The notes below the pieces were generated by a model. That model made no database searches. It saw only the letters and a list, made by a program, of their open reading frames with translations, and was not told where the DNA came from. The position numbers and the translations under genes were made by a program. DNA of 50,655 nt from Kiritimatiellia bacterium (GTDB lineage: Bacteria; Verrucomicrobiota; Kiritimatiellia; RFP12; UBA1067): contig JAGCVN010000081.1 of the NCBI GenBank assembly GCA_017962315.1, positions 1 through 50,655 on the forward strand, given 5' to 3'. Shown here one piece after another: positions 1 through 6,729 of this stretch (the first letter of the stretch is position 1; every line of letters starts with the position of its first letter).

Positions 1-428
1 CATCCGGGTGTTCCTTTTTGTTGTGGTGTAAAAGCACAGAATGGAACCTCGGATGACTTTTGTCAAGGGGGAACGTGGCCTCAGCCTGCAAGTTTTTGTC
101 CATGGCGGGTTGCAAACAGCCGCCCGGCCGGCCAGCCAGCGTCGCAAGCGCGCTGGCCGGCCGTGCGGCTGTTCACAACCCATGCCGCACATGAAAAAGT
201 TGTGCGTTGCAAACAGGCGGCATGACGGCCGCCTGTTCACAACGCACCTACACCCGCAGGAAGGTGGCGTATGGCCGTTTAAAGCATCACGTCATGGCAT
301 GAGCCGACCCACACTCATGCACGAAGCCTCTTATTTTTTCACACGATTACCCGAAACTTCACGGGCAGTACCGGGCGGAACTTCTGGCCGTCCGTCCGAT
401 AGAGATCAACAGGAACACGCCCGACGAA
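1..428. other. Non-coding left stretch of the prophage
   Basis: I see no convincing gene here. An open frame over 41-442 has no phage-like codon pattern and runs through two large hairpins (separate entry). From about 340 onward the frame of the next gene already reads like protein, so its coding potential may begin inside this stretch. No copy of the tRNA-Ala 3' end is present, so the left attachment site is not in the window. Confidence 0.5.
102..247. repeat. Two tandem related hairpins
   Basis: Hairpin 1 pairs about 107-136 with 152-181; hairpin 2 pairs 202-221 with 228-247 around a six-base loop. Both share the arm motif GTTGCAAACAG facing CTGTTCACAAC, and both keep the same two-by-two CA/CA mismatch inside the stem, while the surrounding stem bases differ but still pair. 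That is compensatory variation, which suggests selection on the structure. Neither is followed by a T tract, so they do not look like terminators. They could be structured RNA, protein-binding sites or a DNA-processing site. The role is unknown. Confidence 0.6.
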
Positions 429-674
429 TTGCTCGAATATGATACAACATATTACGACACATTCTTTGAGTATGGGCAGACCTTCTACGAAAAGAAACGC
501 TACCCGCTAAAGCCAGGCAAGTATCTCCGCCTGATATTCGACGGCGAAAAGGGGATCCCGTTCACGACGATCCGCAAGGCATACCCGCCGCAGAAAGTCG
601 AGTATTACAAACAGGCGGTCGGCGAGACGTTCGAGGTTTGGATCGTCCCAGAGAAGAAAGGCGGCAAGGCATGA
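429..674 (+). CDS. Hypothetical phage protein, start uncertain
   Basis: Small acidic-basic protein of 81 residues if begun at TTG 429. I do not recognise a named family with confidence. The frame stays open upstream to 303 and reads plausibly as protein from about 340 (for example HDYPKLHGQYRAELLAV), but it has no ATG, GTG or TTG there. ATG 317 lies in another frame and would join this one if one T of the run at 334-339 were removed. So the gene may be frameshifted at that homopolymer, or the window has an indel error. It ends in an ATGA overlap with the next gene, as expected for a translationally coupled phage early operon. Confidence 0.5.
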   Translation: MLEYDTTYYDTFFEYGQTFYEKKRYPLKPGKYLRLIFDGEKGIPFTTIRKAYPPQKVEYYKQAVGETFEVWIVPEKKGGKA

Positions 675-901
675 GGGGCGGCAAATTCACACACCCGAAG
701 TTGGTGAAGATCGAAGCGGGACGGTACTACTTCGACGGGAGGTACGTTATAACTTGCTACGGCTACAACAGGATCGTCGGCCATGTCCGTTGGCACGTTT
801 CCAAGAACGACGACAGGCTGACGAGCGTGACGGAATGCGACACGCTCACCGACGCCGTTCACTACATAGAACGGATGGAAGCGAAAGGCGGTGCGGCATG
901 A
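671..901 (+). CDS. Hypothetical small phage protein
   Basis: A 76-residue protein. ATG 671 is chosen because it overlaps the upstream stop as ATGA. The sequence has alternating charged and aromatic residues (YYFDGRYVITCYGYN), suggesting a small beta-rich fold. No family is recognised. It overlaps the following gene by ATGA at 898, so it sits in a tight early operon between two other small unknown genes and upstream of the RusA resolvase gene. Confidence 0.6.
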   Translation: MRGGKFTHPKLVKIEAGRYYFDGRYVITCYGYNRIVGHVRWHVSKNDDRLTSVTECDTLTDAVHYIERMEAKGGAA

Positions 902-1092
902 TTGAGTTTTGTTGCGCTCAAAAAACGCGGGTTGGGGTATTCATTCCGTTTCAGCAGATTTACCACGACGTAAAAGAAGCGAAGAAATCGGCCCGACGGA
1001 TTAAACGGACATTCCGAAACGTCGAGGTCGTCGTGTTGAAAAGGGAAGTCCTTGAATGGCAAGAGGTGCGAAATGATCCGCGTGAAACTTGA
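898..1092 (+). CDS. Hypothetical small phage protein
   Basis: A 64-residue basic protein. ATG 898 overlaps the preceding stop (ATGA). The middle (VKEAKKSARRIKRTF) is a positively charged helix. No family is recognised. Its 3' end overlaps the start of the rusA-like gene by 20 bases, so the two are likely translationally coupled. Confidence 0.55.
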   Translation: MIEFCCAQKTRVGVFIPFQQIYHDVKEAKKSARRIKRTFRNVEVVVLKREVLEWQEVRNDPRET

Positions 1093-1510
1093 CATCGTGC
1101 CGCCGACGGCGACCGCCCAACAAAAGGGCGTTTTCGTCCACAACGGACGCGCCCACTTTTTCACCAAGGCGAAGGTGCGCGACGCCGAGGACTTTCTGGC
1201 CGCGTTGCTTGCGCCACACGCGCCCGCCGAGCCGCTACGCGGCCCGGTGTACTTTCAGGCGCGGTGGTGCTTTCCGTACAGGAAAAGCGAACTGAAGGGC
1301 GTGACGAAGACCGGGCGCGAAGTGCCCCACACCAGCCGCCCAGACCTTGACAATCTGGAGAAAGCACTCCTCGACGTGCTGACGCTGTTGATGTACATGG
1401 AGGATGATTCACAAATCTTCCTAAAGTCAACCGCCAAAGTCTGGGGGCCGTCGCCCTATCTGGCGATTGCGCTAAAGACAGAGGCCGAACTTTACAACAT
1501 GAAAGGTTAA
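1073..1510 (+). CDS. rusA: RusA-family Holliday junction resolvase
   Basis: A 145-residue endonuclease of the RusA family, which cuts four-way DNA junctions during phage replication and recombination so branched DNA can be packaged. The family signature is clear: HTSRPDLDNLEKALLD at about residues 86-101 and the acidic motif DDSQI at 111-115, followed by a conserved basic segment. Length matches the family. ATG 1073 has GAGG eight bases upstream and overlaps the previous gene; a more upstream start at 1052 lacks such a site. It belongs with the primase, helicase and ERCC4 nuclease downstream. Confidence 0.93.
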   Translation: MIRVKLDIVPPTATAQQKGVFVHNGRAHFFTKAKVRDAEDFLAALLAPHAPAEPLRGPVYFQARWCFPYRKSELKGVTKTGREVPHTSRPDLDNLEKALLDVLTLLMYMEDDSQIFLKSTAKVWGPSPYLAIALKTEAELYNMKG

Positions 1511-1514
1511 AACT

Positions 1515-1775
1515 ATGACCGCACAAACAGTACAAAGTGTAATCAATATGTCGGGCAACAACTACCCCGCGTTTTGTTTTATCGTTGAAATCAGAGGCAC
1601 ACAAGGGATGGGTACATTCGCAACGGCTGACGCCCAAGAAGCGGAAAGGTTATGCCGATATATTCAGGACTTCCCCGAAATGAAACTCGCCCTCATCGAC
1701 GCGAACGAGAAGATCGACAAACTGACAAGAGCCAACAAAGCACTCCGCCAGAAAATCAAAGAGGCACAGGAATGA
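1515..1775 (+). CDS. Hypothetical protein with C-terminal coiled coil
   Basis: An 86-residue protein. The first 50 residues look globular; residues about 55-86 are rich in Lys, Glu, Ala and Leu in a heptad-like pattern (ANEKIDKLTRANKALRQKI), predicting a coiled coil and probable oligomerisation. No named family recognised. It starts four bases after rusA with a weak AAAGG site and ends in an ATGA overlap with the DUF4406 gene. Confidence 0.6.
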   Translation: MTAQTVQSVINMSGNNYPAFCFIVEIRGTQGMGTFATADAQEAERLCRYIQDFPEMKLALIDANEKIDKLTRANKALRQKIKEAQE

Positions 1776-2131
1776 GAAAGCCGAAAATCTACATAGCCGG
1801 GCCAATGCGCGGCTTGCCGGACTTCAATTATCCGAAATTCGATCAGTACGCACAGGCGCACATGGCCGTCGGTTGGGAAGTCGAGAACCCCGTCGAGATC
1901 GGCGCGGGCTATGGAACGCCCGAACAGATAAACGCCGACCCCGCGCTTCTGGCGGCGGTAATGGCTGCGGAAATTCACGCCCTTGAAACGTGCGACGCCA
2001 TCTATCTTCTGGACGGTTGGCAGAACTCCGAAGGGGCGCGGAATGAACTGGCCGTCGCCATTTTCTACCGCCTGAAAATCTACCTCGCGCCCGTCGTTTA
2101 CATTCCGCTAATCTGCCGCGACGAGCCATGA
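1772..2131 (+). CDS. DUF4406 protein, deoxyribosyltransferase-like
   Basis: A 119-residue protein of the DUF4406 family, related in fold to nucleoside 2-deoxyribosyltransferases and SLOG proteins. Visible hallmarks are IYIAGPMRGLPDFNYPKF near the N-terminus, a central NP motif (VENPVEIG) and the closing signature CDAIYLLDGWQNSEGARNE. The family is common in phages; its substrate is not established, but the fold binds nucleotides. The C-terminus (IPLICRDEP) runs into the start of the primase gene as an ATGA overlap. With the SLOG protein at 6,400 and the phosphoribosyltransferase domain at 6,698 it is one of three nucleotide-type folds in this phage. Confidence 0.85.
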   Translation: MRKPKIYIAGPMRGLPDFNYPKFDQYAQAHMAVGWEVENPVEIGAGYGTPEQINADPALLAAVMAAEIHALETCDAIYLLDGWQNSEGARNELAVAIFYRLKIYLAPVVYIPLICRDEP

Positions 2132-3261
2132 CCGACGCCGACTTCCAGAGCCAACAGCGGCGGAAATACGAGGCCGCGCTTGCCGCCCTTGTGCCGGGGA
2201 CGCGGGACGCGAACCTTGCAGCCGTCGCCCTGTACGGACGCCGCGCCGGAATCCCGCCAGAGGAACTTTACGCCGACATAATGGCGAACGCGCCCGGCGA
2301 CAAGAAGCCGAACCCGTCCGCCGTCCGCCGCGCCGTCGAACACGCGGCCCGGACAGTCGAACTCGGCGGCGTGAAGGATTGGGCGGAGAAGAACCGAACC
2401 ACACAGGCCGCAGCTTATGACCGAATCTGGAAAGCACCGAAAGAGCCGACCGCCGCCGAGAAGCGCGAAAAGGAGCGACGCGCCCTGCCGCCGAACATTC
2501 GCGGCACGGTTGCGCGGCTTGTGATCGAGGGGCGCGGCGCGACTTCCAAGACACTCCGCGAAATGTCCCCGACCGCGATCCCGTCCGCCCCGGCGGAACA
2601 GGCGGCGGCGCACTTGAACGCGCTCGGCGCGGACTGGCGTTTCACGGCATGGGCGGGTACAATCGGCGCGACAGGAAAGCGTGGCGGGATTGTCACGCCT
2701 TGCGCCCTTGCCGAGACGATCCGCGCCGGGCTTGCCGACATACCAACCCACGTTTCCCTGAATCCGCTGACCGGGAAAGAGGGACAGACGAAAGACGGCC
2801 TCCCGTCGTTCGATTGCGCCGAAACGGTTGCGGCGTTTCCGTTCGCCCTTCTGGAGTTTGACGCCATGCCGCTTGCCGACCAATGCGCCCTCTTCGCCGC
2901 GCTCATTCGCCGGAAGCCGGGGCGCGTTGTTTCGCTTTGCTATTCCGGCGGCAAGTCCATCCACGCCGTGGTGCTGATACACGAAGCGCACGACCGCCGC
3001 CTGAAAACCCTCCCGCCGACACGCGCCCTGCGCGAGGATCGGACGGAGGCGGACGTGGAGAAGTGGCGCGGCGAAATGGCCGCGCTTGTGCGCCTGTTTG
3101 CGTCTTCGGACAATCCGGAGGAACGGATAGACCTTGCGCCGACGATGAACCCCGCCATACACACGCGCCTCGCCGGGGCCTACCGCGCCGACAAGGGCAA
3201 GCGGCAGACCCTTCTATACCTTGACGCCGACCTTGCACGGCGCGAACTTGAACTCTTCTGA
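2128..3261 (+). CDS. Primase-like replication protein (AEP fold)
   Basis: A 377-residue protein. The C-terminal half carries two motifs of the archaeo-eukaryotic primase/primase-polymerase fold: an acidic motif FALLEFD at about 239-245 and YSGGKSIHA at 272-280, the nucleotide-binding SGGKSxH motif. The N-terminal 130 residues are basic and may bind DNA. It likely synthesises primers for phage replication, working with the helicase encoded 11 bases downstream. It starts as an ATGA overlap with the DUF4406 gene. I infer a primase role from motifs and context; exact subfamily is unclear. Confidence 0.75.
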   Translation: MTDADFQSQQRRKYEAALAALVPGTRDANLAAVALYGRRAGIPPEELYADIMANAPGDKKPNPSAVRRAVEHAARTVELGGVKDWAEKNRTTQAAAYDRIWKAPKEPTAAEKREKERRALPPNIRGTVARLVIEGRGATSKTLREMSPTAIPSAPAEQAAAHLNALGADWRFTAWAGTIGATGKRGGIVTPCALAETIRAGLADIPTHVSLNPLTGKEGQTKDGLPSFDCAETVAAFPFALLEFDAMPLADQCALFAALIRRKPGRVVSLCYSGGKSIHAVVLIHEAHDRRLKTLPPTRALREDRTEADVEKWRGEMAALVRLFASSDNPEERIDLAPTMNPAIHTRLAGAYRADKGKRQTLLYLDADLARRELELF

Positions 3262-3271
3262 AAGTTGAACC

Positions 3272-4783
3272 ATGAGCGACGAAAAACACACGCCACAGAC
3301 CGCCCACGACCGCGAAATGATCGTGCTGGCATCCATGATTGCCCCAGAGACGGCCAAGGCCGCGAAGAAGGCCGTAAAGGCGGCGAAATTCGACCCGCTG
3401 AAAATGTTTTCAGACCCGGAAGCGCGAGACAACTTCGACGTTTTCCGGCAGCACGGCGCGGACGTGTTCGACGGGCATTTGGGCGGCAGACCGCTTGCCG
3501 ACCTTGCCACGCCCTACATTGACGAACACCTCGCCGCCATTGTCGCCGATTATCGGCGACGCCTTGCCGAATCCGACCGAACCCTTGACACGTTCGAGAC
3601 GCCCGGCCCCGACAAGGACGACCCCGACTGCCTGTTTCAGAACCGCTGGCTACGGCGCGGGGCTTGCGGCGCGATTGTTTCCACGTCCGGCGTTGGGAAG
3701 TCGTCGTTTTCCATGCAAGCGGCGACCGTTTGGGCGGGCGGGCAAGAGTGCCTCGGCGTGAGGCCGCTCCGCCCGCTGAAAATCGGCATTTTCCAGAGCG
3801 AGGACGACGAGTACGACGTTGCGAACTTCCGCGACCGCATACGCATCGGCCTTGCCGCCGAACTGGACTGGACGCCCGAACAGATACAGGAAGCCGAGAG
3901 CCGCGTGACATTCTGCGCCCTTGACGGATCGACGGGGGCGCGGTTTGTCGAGCATTTGCGCCGGAAACAGGAAAAGCACCACTTCGACCTGCTGATAATA
4001 AATCCGCTTTTCGCCTTTTTCGGAGGCGACCTGAACGACGGCAACGCCATGACCGCGTTTCTGCGGCACGGCATAGACCCGCTCATAAAGGCCGACGAGA
4101 CGAAATGCGGCTGCATCATCATTCACCACACCGGGAAGCCGAACAAAGACGCGCTGAACCAAGGCGAGGTTTTCAAAGCCTACCTCGGCAGCGGATCGGG
4201 CGAATTTACGAACTACATCCGCTCCGCCCTTGTGCTGACCCCGTGGAACGGCGGCAAGTTGCCCGGCGTCTTCGACCTTATCGCCGCCAAGCACGGCGAC
4301 AAACTGGCATGGCGTGACCCCGACGGCAAGCCGACGACCAAGAAAACGGTCTGCTACGCGAACCGCCTCCCGGAATACACCGACAAAGGCATGATTTTTT
4401 GGGTTGAGCCTGACGAGGTACAGTTTGCCGAACTCAAAAAGAGCGCGAACACCGCCGCGACCGTCAAGACGAACCAGCCGCCGCCGATTGAGCGCACCGC
4501 CCAGATTATCGCCGAACTGATCCGAACGGCATGGACGCCGACCGCCCGCCCGGCGAACGCGACACGCGGCCAGCGCGATTGGGTTGCGAAACTGACGAAG
4601 AAACAGACGGGCGGCAACCGCTCCACGAACGAGGCCGCGTACAACCTCATCGCCGCCGACCCTTCACGTTTCAACCTACGCGAAACCGGGAGCGGCAAGG
4701 GCGCGTATTACGTCGCCGCCGAAGCCGCTGAAGTTGTCGAAAATCCCGACAACTTGAACCCCGAACAGGAGGAGTTGTTCTGA
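3272..4783 (+). CDS. RepA/AAA_25-type replicative helicase ATPase
   Basis: A 503-residue RecA-fold ATPase. Walker A is STSGVGKSS at 137-145, Walker B lies around LLIINPLFAFF (240-250), and HHTGK at 285-289 is the sensor-like motif seen in RepA/AAA_25 helicases. The N-terminal 130 residues are charged; the C-terminal 120 residues resemble a small winged-helix region followed by an acidic tail. It probably unwinds the phage origin or restarts forks together with the primase. The gene directly precedes the inverted-repeat array, a common arrangement for a replication protein and its target. Confidence 0.8.
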   Translation: MSDEKHTPQTAHDREMIVLASMIAPETAKAAKKAVKAAKFDPLKMFSDPEARDNFDVFRQHGADVFDGHLGGRPLADLATPYIDEHLAAIVADYRRRLAESDRTLDTFETPGPDKDDPDCLFQNRWLRRGACGAIVSTSGVGKSSFSMQAATVWAGGQECLGVRPLRPLKIGIFQSEDDEYDVANFRDRIRIGLAAELDWTPEQIQEAESRVTFCALDGSTGARFVEHLRRKQEKHHFDLLIINPLFAFFGGDLNDGNAMTAFLRHGIDPLIKADETKCGCIIIHHTGKPNKDALNQGEVFKAYLGSGSGEFTNYIRSALVLTPWNGGKLPGVFDLIAAKHGDKLAWRDPDGKPTTKKTVCYANRLPEYTDKGMIFWVEPDEVQFAELKKSANTAATVKTNQPPPIERTAQIIAELIRTAWTPTARPANATRGQRDWVAKLTKKQTGGNRSTNEAAYNLIAADPSRFNLRETGSGKGAYYVAAEAAEVVENPDNLNPEQEELF

Positions 4784-4792
4784 CATGAAAAC

Positions 4793-4974
4793 AACCTCCC
4801 AAAACAGAACCTCCCAAAGAACCTCCCAAGTTTGGGACATTAGGGGGCAAAACCTCCCAACTCCCAAGGGAAAAAACCCCCTAAAGGGGTTTTTGTCCCT
4901 TGTGAGGTTTTTTGGGAGGTTGCCCCACCCCCTTACTTCCCCCTTTTGGGAGTTTGGGAGGATTTTTGGGAGGA
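4793..4974. repeat. Dyad-symmetric repeat array, candidate origin
   Basis: Four copies of AACCTCCCAA lie at 4793, 4808, 4820 and 4851, with a fifth degenerate copy at 4859. In the right half the exact reverse complement TTGGGAGGTT lies at 4912, with shorter copies at 4946, 4954 and 4966. In the middle a hairpin pairs 4866-4880 with 4886-4901 (15 base pairs, one bulge, five-base loop). Spacing of about one helical turn between neighbours fits protein binding. A short open frame (4785-4982) crosses it but translates to low-complexity sequence, so I treat this as non-coding. Position between helicase and nuclease genes suggests an iteron-type replication origin; this is inference. Confidence 0.65.
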
Positions 4975-4995
4975 CACATTGAAACGAGGTGAACC

Positions 4996-5535
4996 ATGCC
5001 ACGGAAACCGAAACAGAAAAAGCCGCCGCTGACCATCATCGAGGACACCCGCGAACAGACCCCGCTGACCGATTGGCCGGAAACCGTCGCCGTCGAGAAC
5101 GGGACGCTCCACACCGGGGACTATTCAATCAAGGGCTGGGAAAACTGCTTCACCGTCGAACGGAAGACGCTGGAGGACTTCGCCGGAACTATGATGGGCG
5201 GGTACGAAGCCCACAGCGAGAAACCGAAAAAGCGGTTCAACCGCGAACTGGAGCGCATGAGGCACTTCGACTGCGCCACCGTGATCGTGACCGCCACGCC
5301 CGAAGACGTGCTGAACTTCCGCCACCATTGCGGCCTTGACGCCCACGGCGCGTTGTGGGGCTTTGCCCTGTCCGTTTTCGCCACCTACGGCGTCCCCGTG
5401 TTTTTCCTGAATGACGAACGGACGGCGGCGCGTTGGATTGCCGACCTTGCCCGCCACTACGTCGCCGTTCGCACGAAAAAGCACTTCACCAAGGCCGATT
5501 TGTCCGCCAAGATCGTCGCCGAGTGGGAGTTTTAG
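4996..5535 (+). CDS. ERCC4-domain nuclease
   Basis: A 179-residue single-domain nuclease of the ERCC4 (XPF/MUS81-like) fold. The active-site pieces are visible: EDTREQTPL at 16-24, GDYSI at 41-45 and the metal-binding ERKT at 55-58. Phage members are thought to cut branched or flap DNA during replication and recombination; with RusA this phage would have two junction-processing enzymes. Start ATG 4996 follows GAGGTG by about five bases. It begins right after the repeat array and ends 33 bases before the regulator gene, with a TAG stop. Confidence 0.88.
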   Translation: MPRKPKQKKPPLTIIEDTREQTPLTDWPETVAVENGTLHTGDYSIKGWENCFTVERKTLEDFAGTMMGGYEAHSEKPKKRFNRELERMRHFDCATVIVTATPEDVLNFRHHCGLDAHGALWGFALSVFATYGVPVFFLNDERTAARWIADLARHYVAVRTKKHFTKADLSAKIVAEWEF

Positions 5536-5568
5536 ACCGTTTGACCCGTCCGCCAACTTTGCCTTGAC

Positions 5569-6159
5569 ATGACTTGCACGAAATGTAAACATAACCGCGA
5601 GATTGCGCGACTTGCGGACGAACAGGCGCGGTTGCGTAAAATCTGCTCGAAATGCCGCCTCGGTGAAGAAATCGCCGGGGACGGTAGTGTTTCTCTTGAC
5701 GCCATCCACGACGGCACGGTTGACCGCGTTGCCAAGGTTGCCCCAAACCACCGCACATCCTACACGTTCGACCCCGGAGCGATTGACGAATCACGGCAAG
5801 AGCCGGACGTCGAAACGCGGACGAACGACGCGCTGACCACCCTGTTGGCTTGCGTTGCCGCCCTGCCATACGAACACGTCGCCCGGCTTGCCAAGGTTGC
5901 CGAAGTGTTCCAGTCCTTGACCCGCCCGGAGTTTGAGATCGTCGCCCACCTGTTGAACGGCGGCACGATGATCGGGTACGCCGAAGCCCACGGCCTGACG
6001 AAGCAGACGGCTTTCGCCCGGATAAAAGCCCTCTTCAAGTCCCGCCCCATATTCCGGGCCATTGCCAACGGCGGACTGGGACACGGCAAGGGCGGACGTA
6101 TCGCGACGCCGCGCCCGGATTGTCAGTTGACCTTTTTCGACCAGTTGGAGGGTTGTTGA
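5569..6159 (+). CDS. Zinc-ribbon and helix-turn-helix regulator
   Basis: A 196-residue protein. Two CxxC pairs (C3/C6 and C26/C29) make a likely zinc ribbon. Residues about 110-170 (FQSLTRPEFEIVAHLLNGG, then YAEAHGLTKQTAFARIKAL) read like a sigma-70 region 4 type helix-turn-helix. It probably binds DNA and could control late genes, since it stands between the replication block and the packaging/structural genes. I do not recognise a named family. Start ATG 5569 is preceded by a short spacer without a strong ribosome site. Confidence 0.6.
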   Translation: MTCTKCKHNREIARLADEQARLRKICSKCRLGEEIAGDGSVSLDAIHDGTVDRVAKVAPNHRTSYTFDPGAIDESRQEPDVETRTNDALTTLLACVAALPYEHVARLAKVAEVFQSLTRPEFEIVAHLLNGGTMIGYAEAHGLTKQTAFARIKALFKSRPIFRAIANGGLGHGKGGRIATPRPDCQLTFFDQLEGC

Positions 6160-6399
6160 TATGTTGATAACTTGCCAAACGCGCTGGACGCGCCCACAAG
6201 CCCTTGTGAGCGCGAGGAGCGGCCACCCATACGCCGACACCCCCAGAGCGCACGGACGCGCCACAAGCGATTGTGGGCGGCTCACGCGTCGTTTGGGGCG
6301 GCTTGCCCCCCGTCAAGGTACTGTCAGCCGAGGCCGATCCGCGCCCATAGGCCGAGGTCTTGCGCATTTTTCGCCTAACGGAAAAAACCACTGTACGCC
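6160..6399 (+). other. Gap with repeated small hairpins
   Basis: About 240 bases with no convincing gene: the open frames are arginine-rich and lack the codon pattern of the neighbours, although one (6161-6403) does end in an ATGA overlap with the next gene. Two related hairpins occur, 6187-6211 and 6254-6280, each built on CACAAG, a three-base spacer and a TTGTG partner inside a GACGCGCC context. A further stem pairs GGGGCGG-type bases near 6295-6311. This may be an untranslated leader or a protein-binding region between early and late genes. Confidence 0.4.
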
Positions 6400-6729
6400 A
6401 TGAAAATAGCAGTTATCGGAAGCAGAACGGTTGCAGAGATTGACTTCGATGCAATAGCGGCGCAAGCCGGGGACGTGATTGTTTCGGGCGGAGCGCGGGG
6501 CGCGGACACGCTTGCAGCGGCGGAAGCGCGGCGGCGAGGGCTTGCCGTGATCGAGTTTTTGCCGGATTATGCGCGATTTGGGCGCGGCGCACCGCTAATC
6601 CGCAATCGGCAGATTGTCGCCGCTTGCGACCGACTTGTCGCTTTTTGGGACGGCAAGAGCCGAGGAACGGCGTACACGATACGAGAAGCGCGAAAAAATG
6701 GAAAACAAGTGCAGATTATTGAAACATAG
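6400..6729 (+). CDS. SLOG-fold protein (DUF2493, YspA-like)
   Basis: A 109-residue protein of the DUF2493/YspA branch of the SLOG superfamily, Rossmann-like proteins that bind nucleotides or nucleotide-derived ligands. Motifs: IGSR at 6-9, VSGGARGADTLA at 28-39, the RNR near 68-70 and FWDGKSRGT at 82-90. Cellular roles of phage members are not settled; a role in sensing or handling ADP-ribose-like ligands is known for some SLOG relatives. Start ATG 6400 follows a short A-rich leader. The gene ends inside a perfect inverted repeat and overlaps the start of the phosphoribosyltransferase-terminase gene by 32 bases. Confidence 0.88.
   Translation: MKIAVIGSRTVAEIDFDAIAAQAGDVIVSGGARGADTLAAAEARRRGLAVIEFLPDYARFGRGAPLIRNRQIVAACDRLVAFWDGKSRGTAYTIREARKNGKQVQIIET

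Noticed and set aside
334..340. U UUU UUC slippery heptamer for -1 frameshifting
   Set aside because: The reading frame needed downstream is +1 relative to ATG 317; a -1 slip leads to the wrong frame.
41..442. 133-codon open frame at the left end
   Set aside because: It runs through both large hairpins, has no phage-like codon pattern and no ribosome site.
4785..4982. Open frame of 65 codons through the repeat array
   Set aside because: Its product is made only of the repeat translated (TSQ, RTSQ, then FWEF-like pieces) and both strands are open; the DNA repeats explain it better than a protein.
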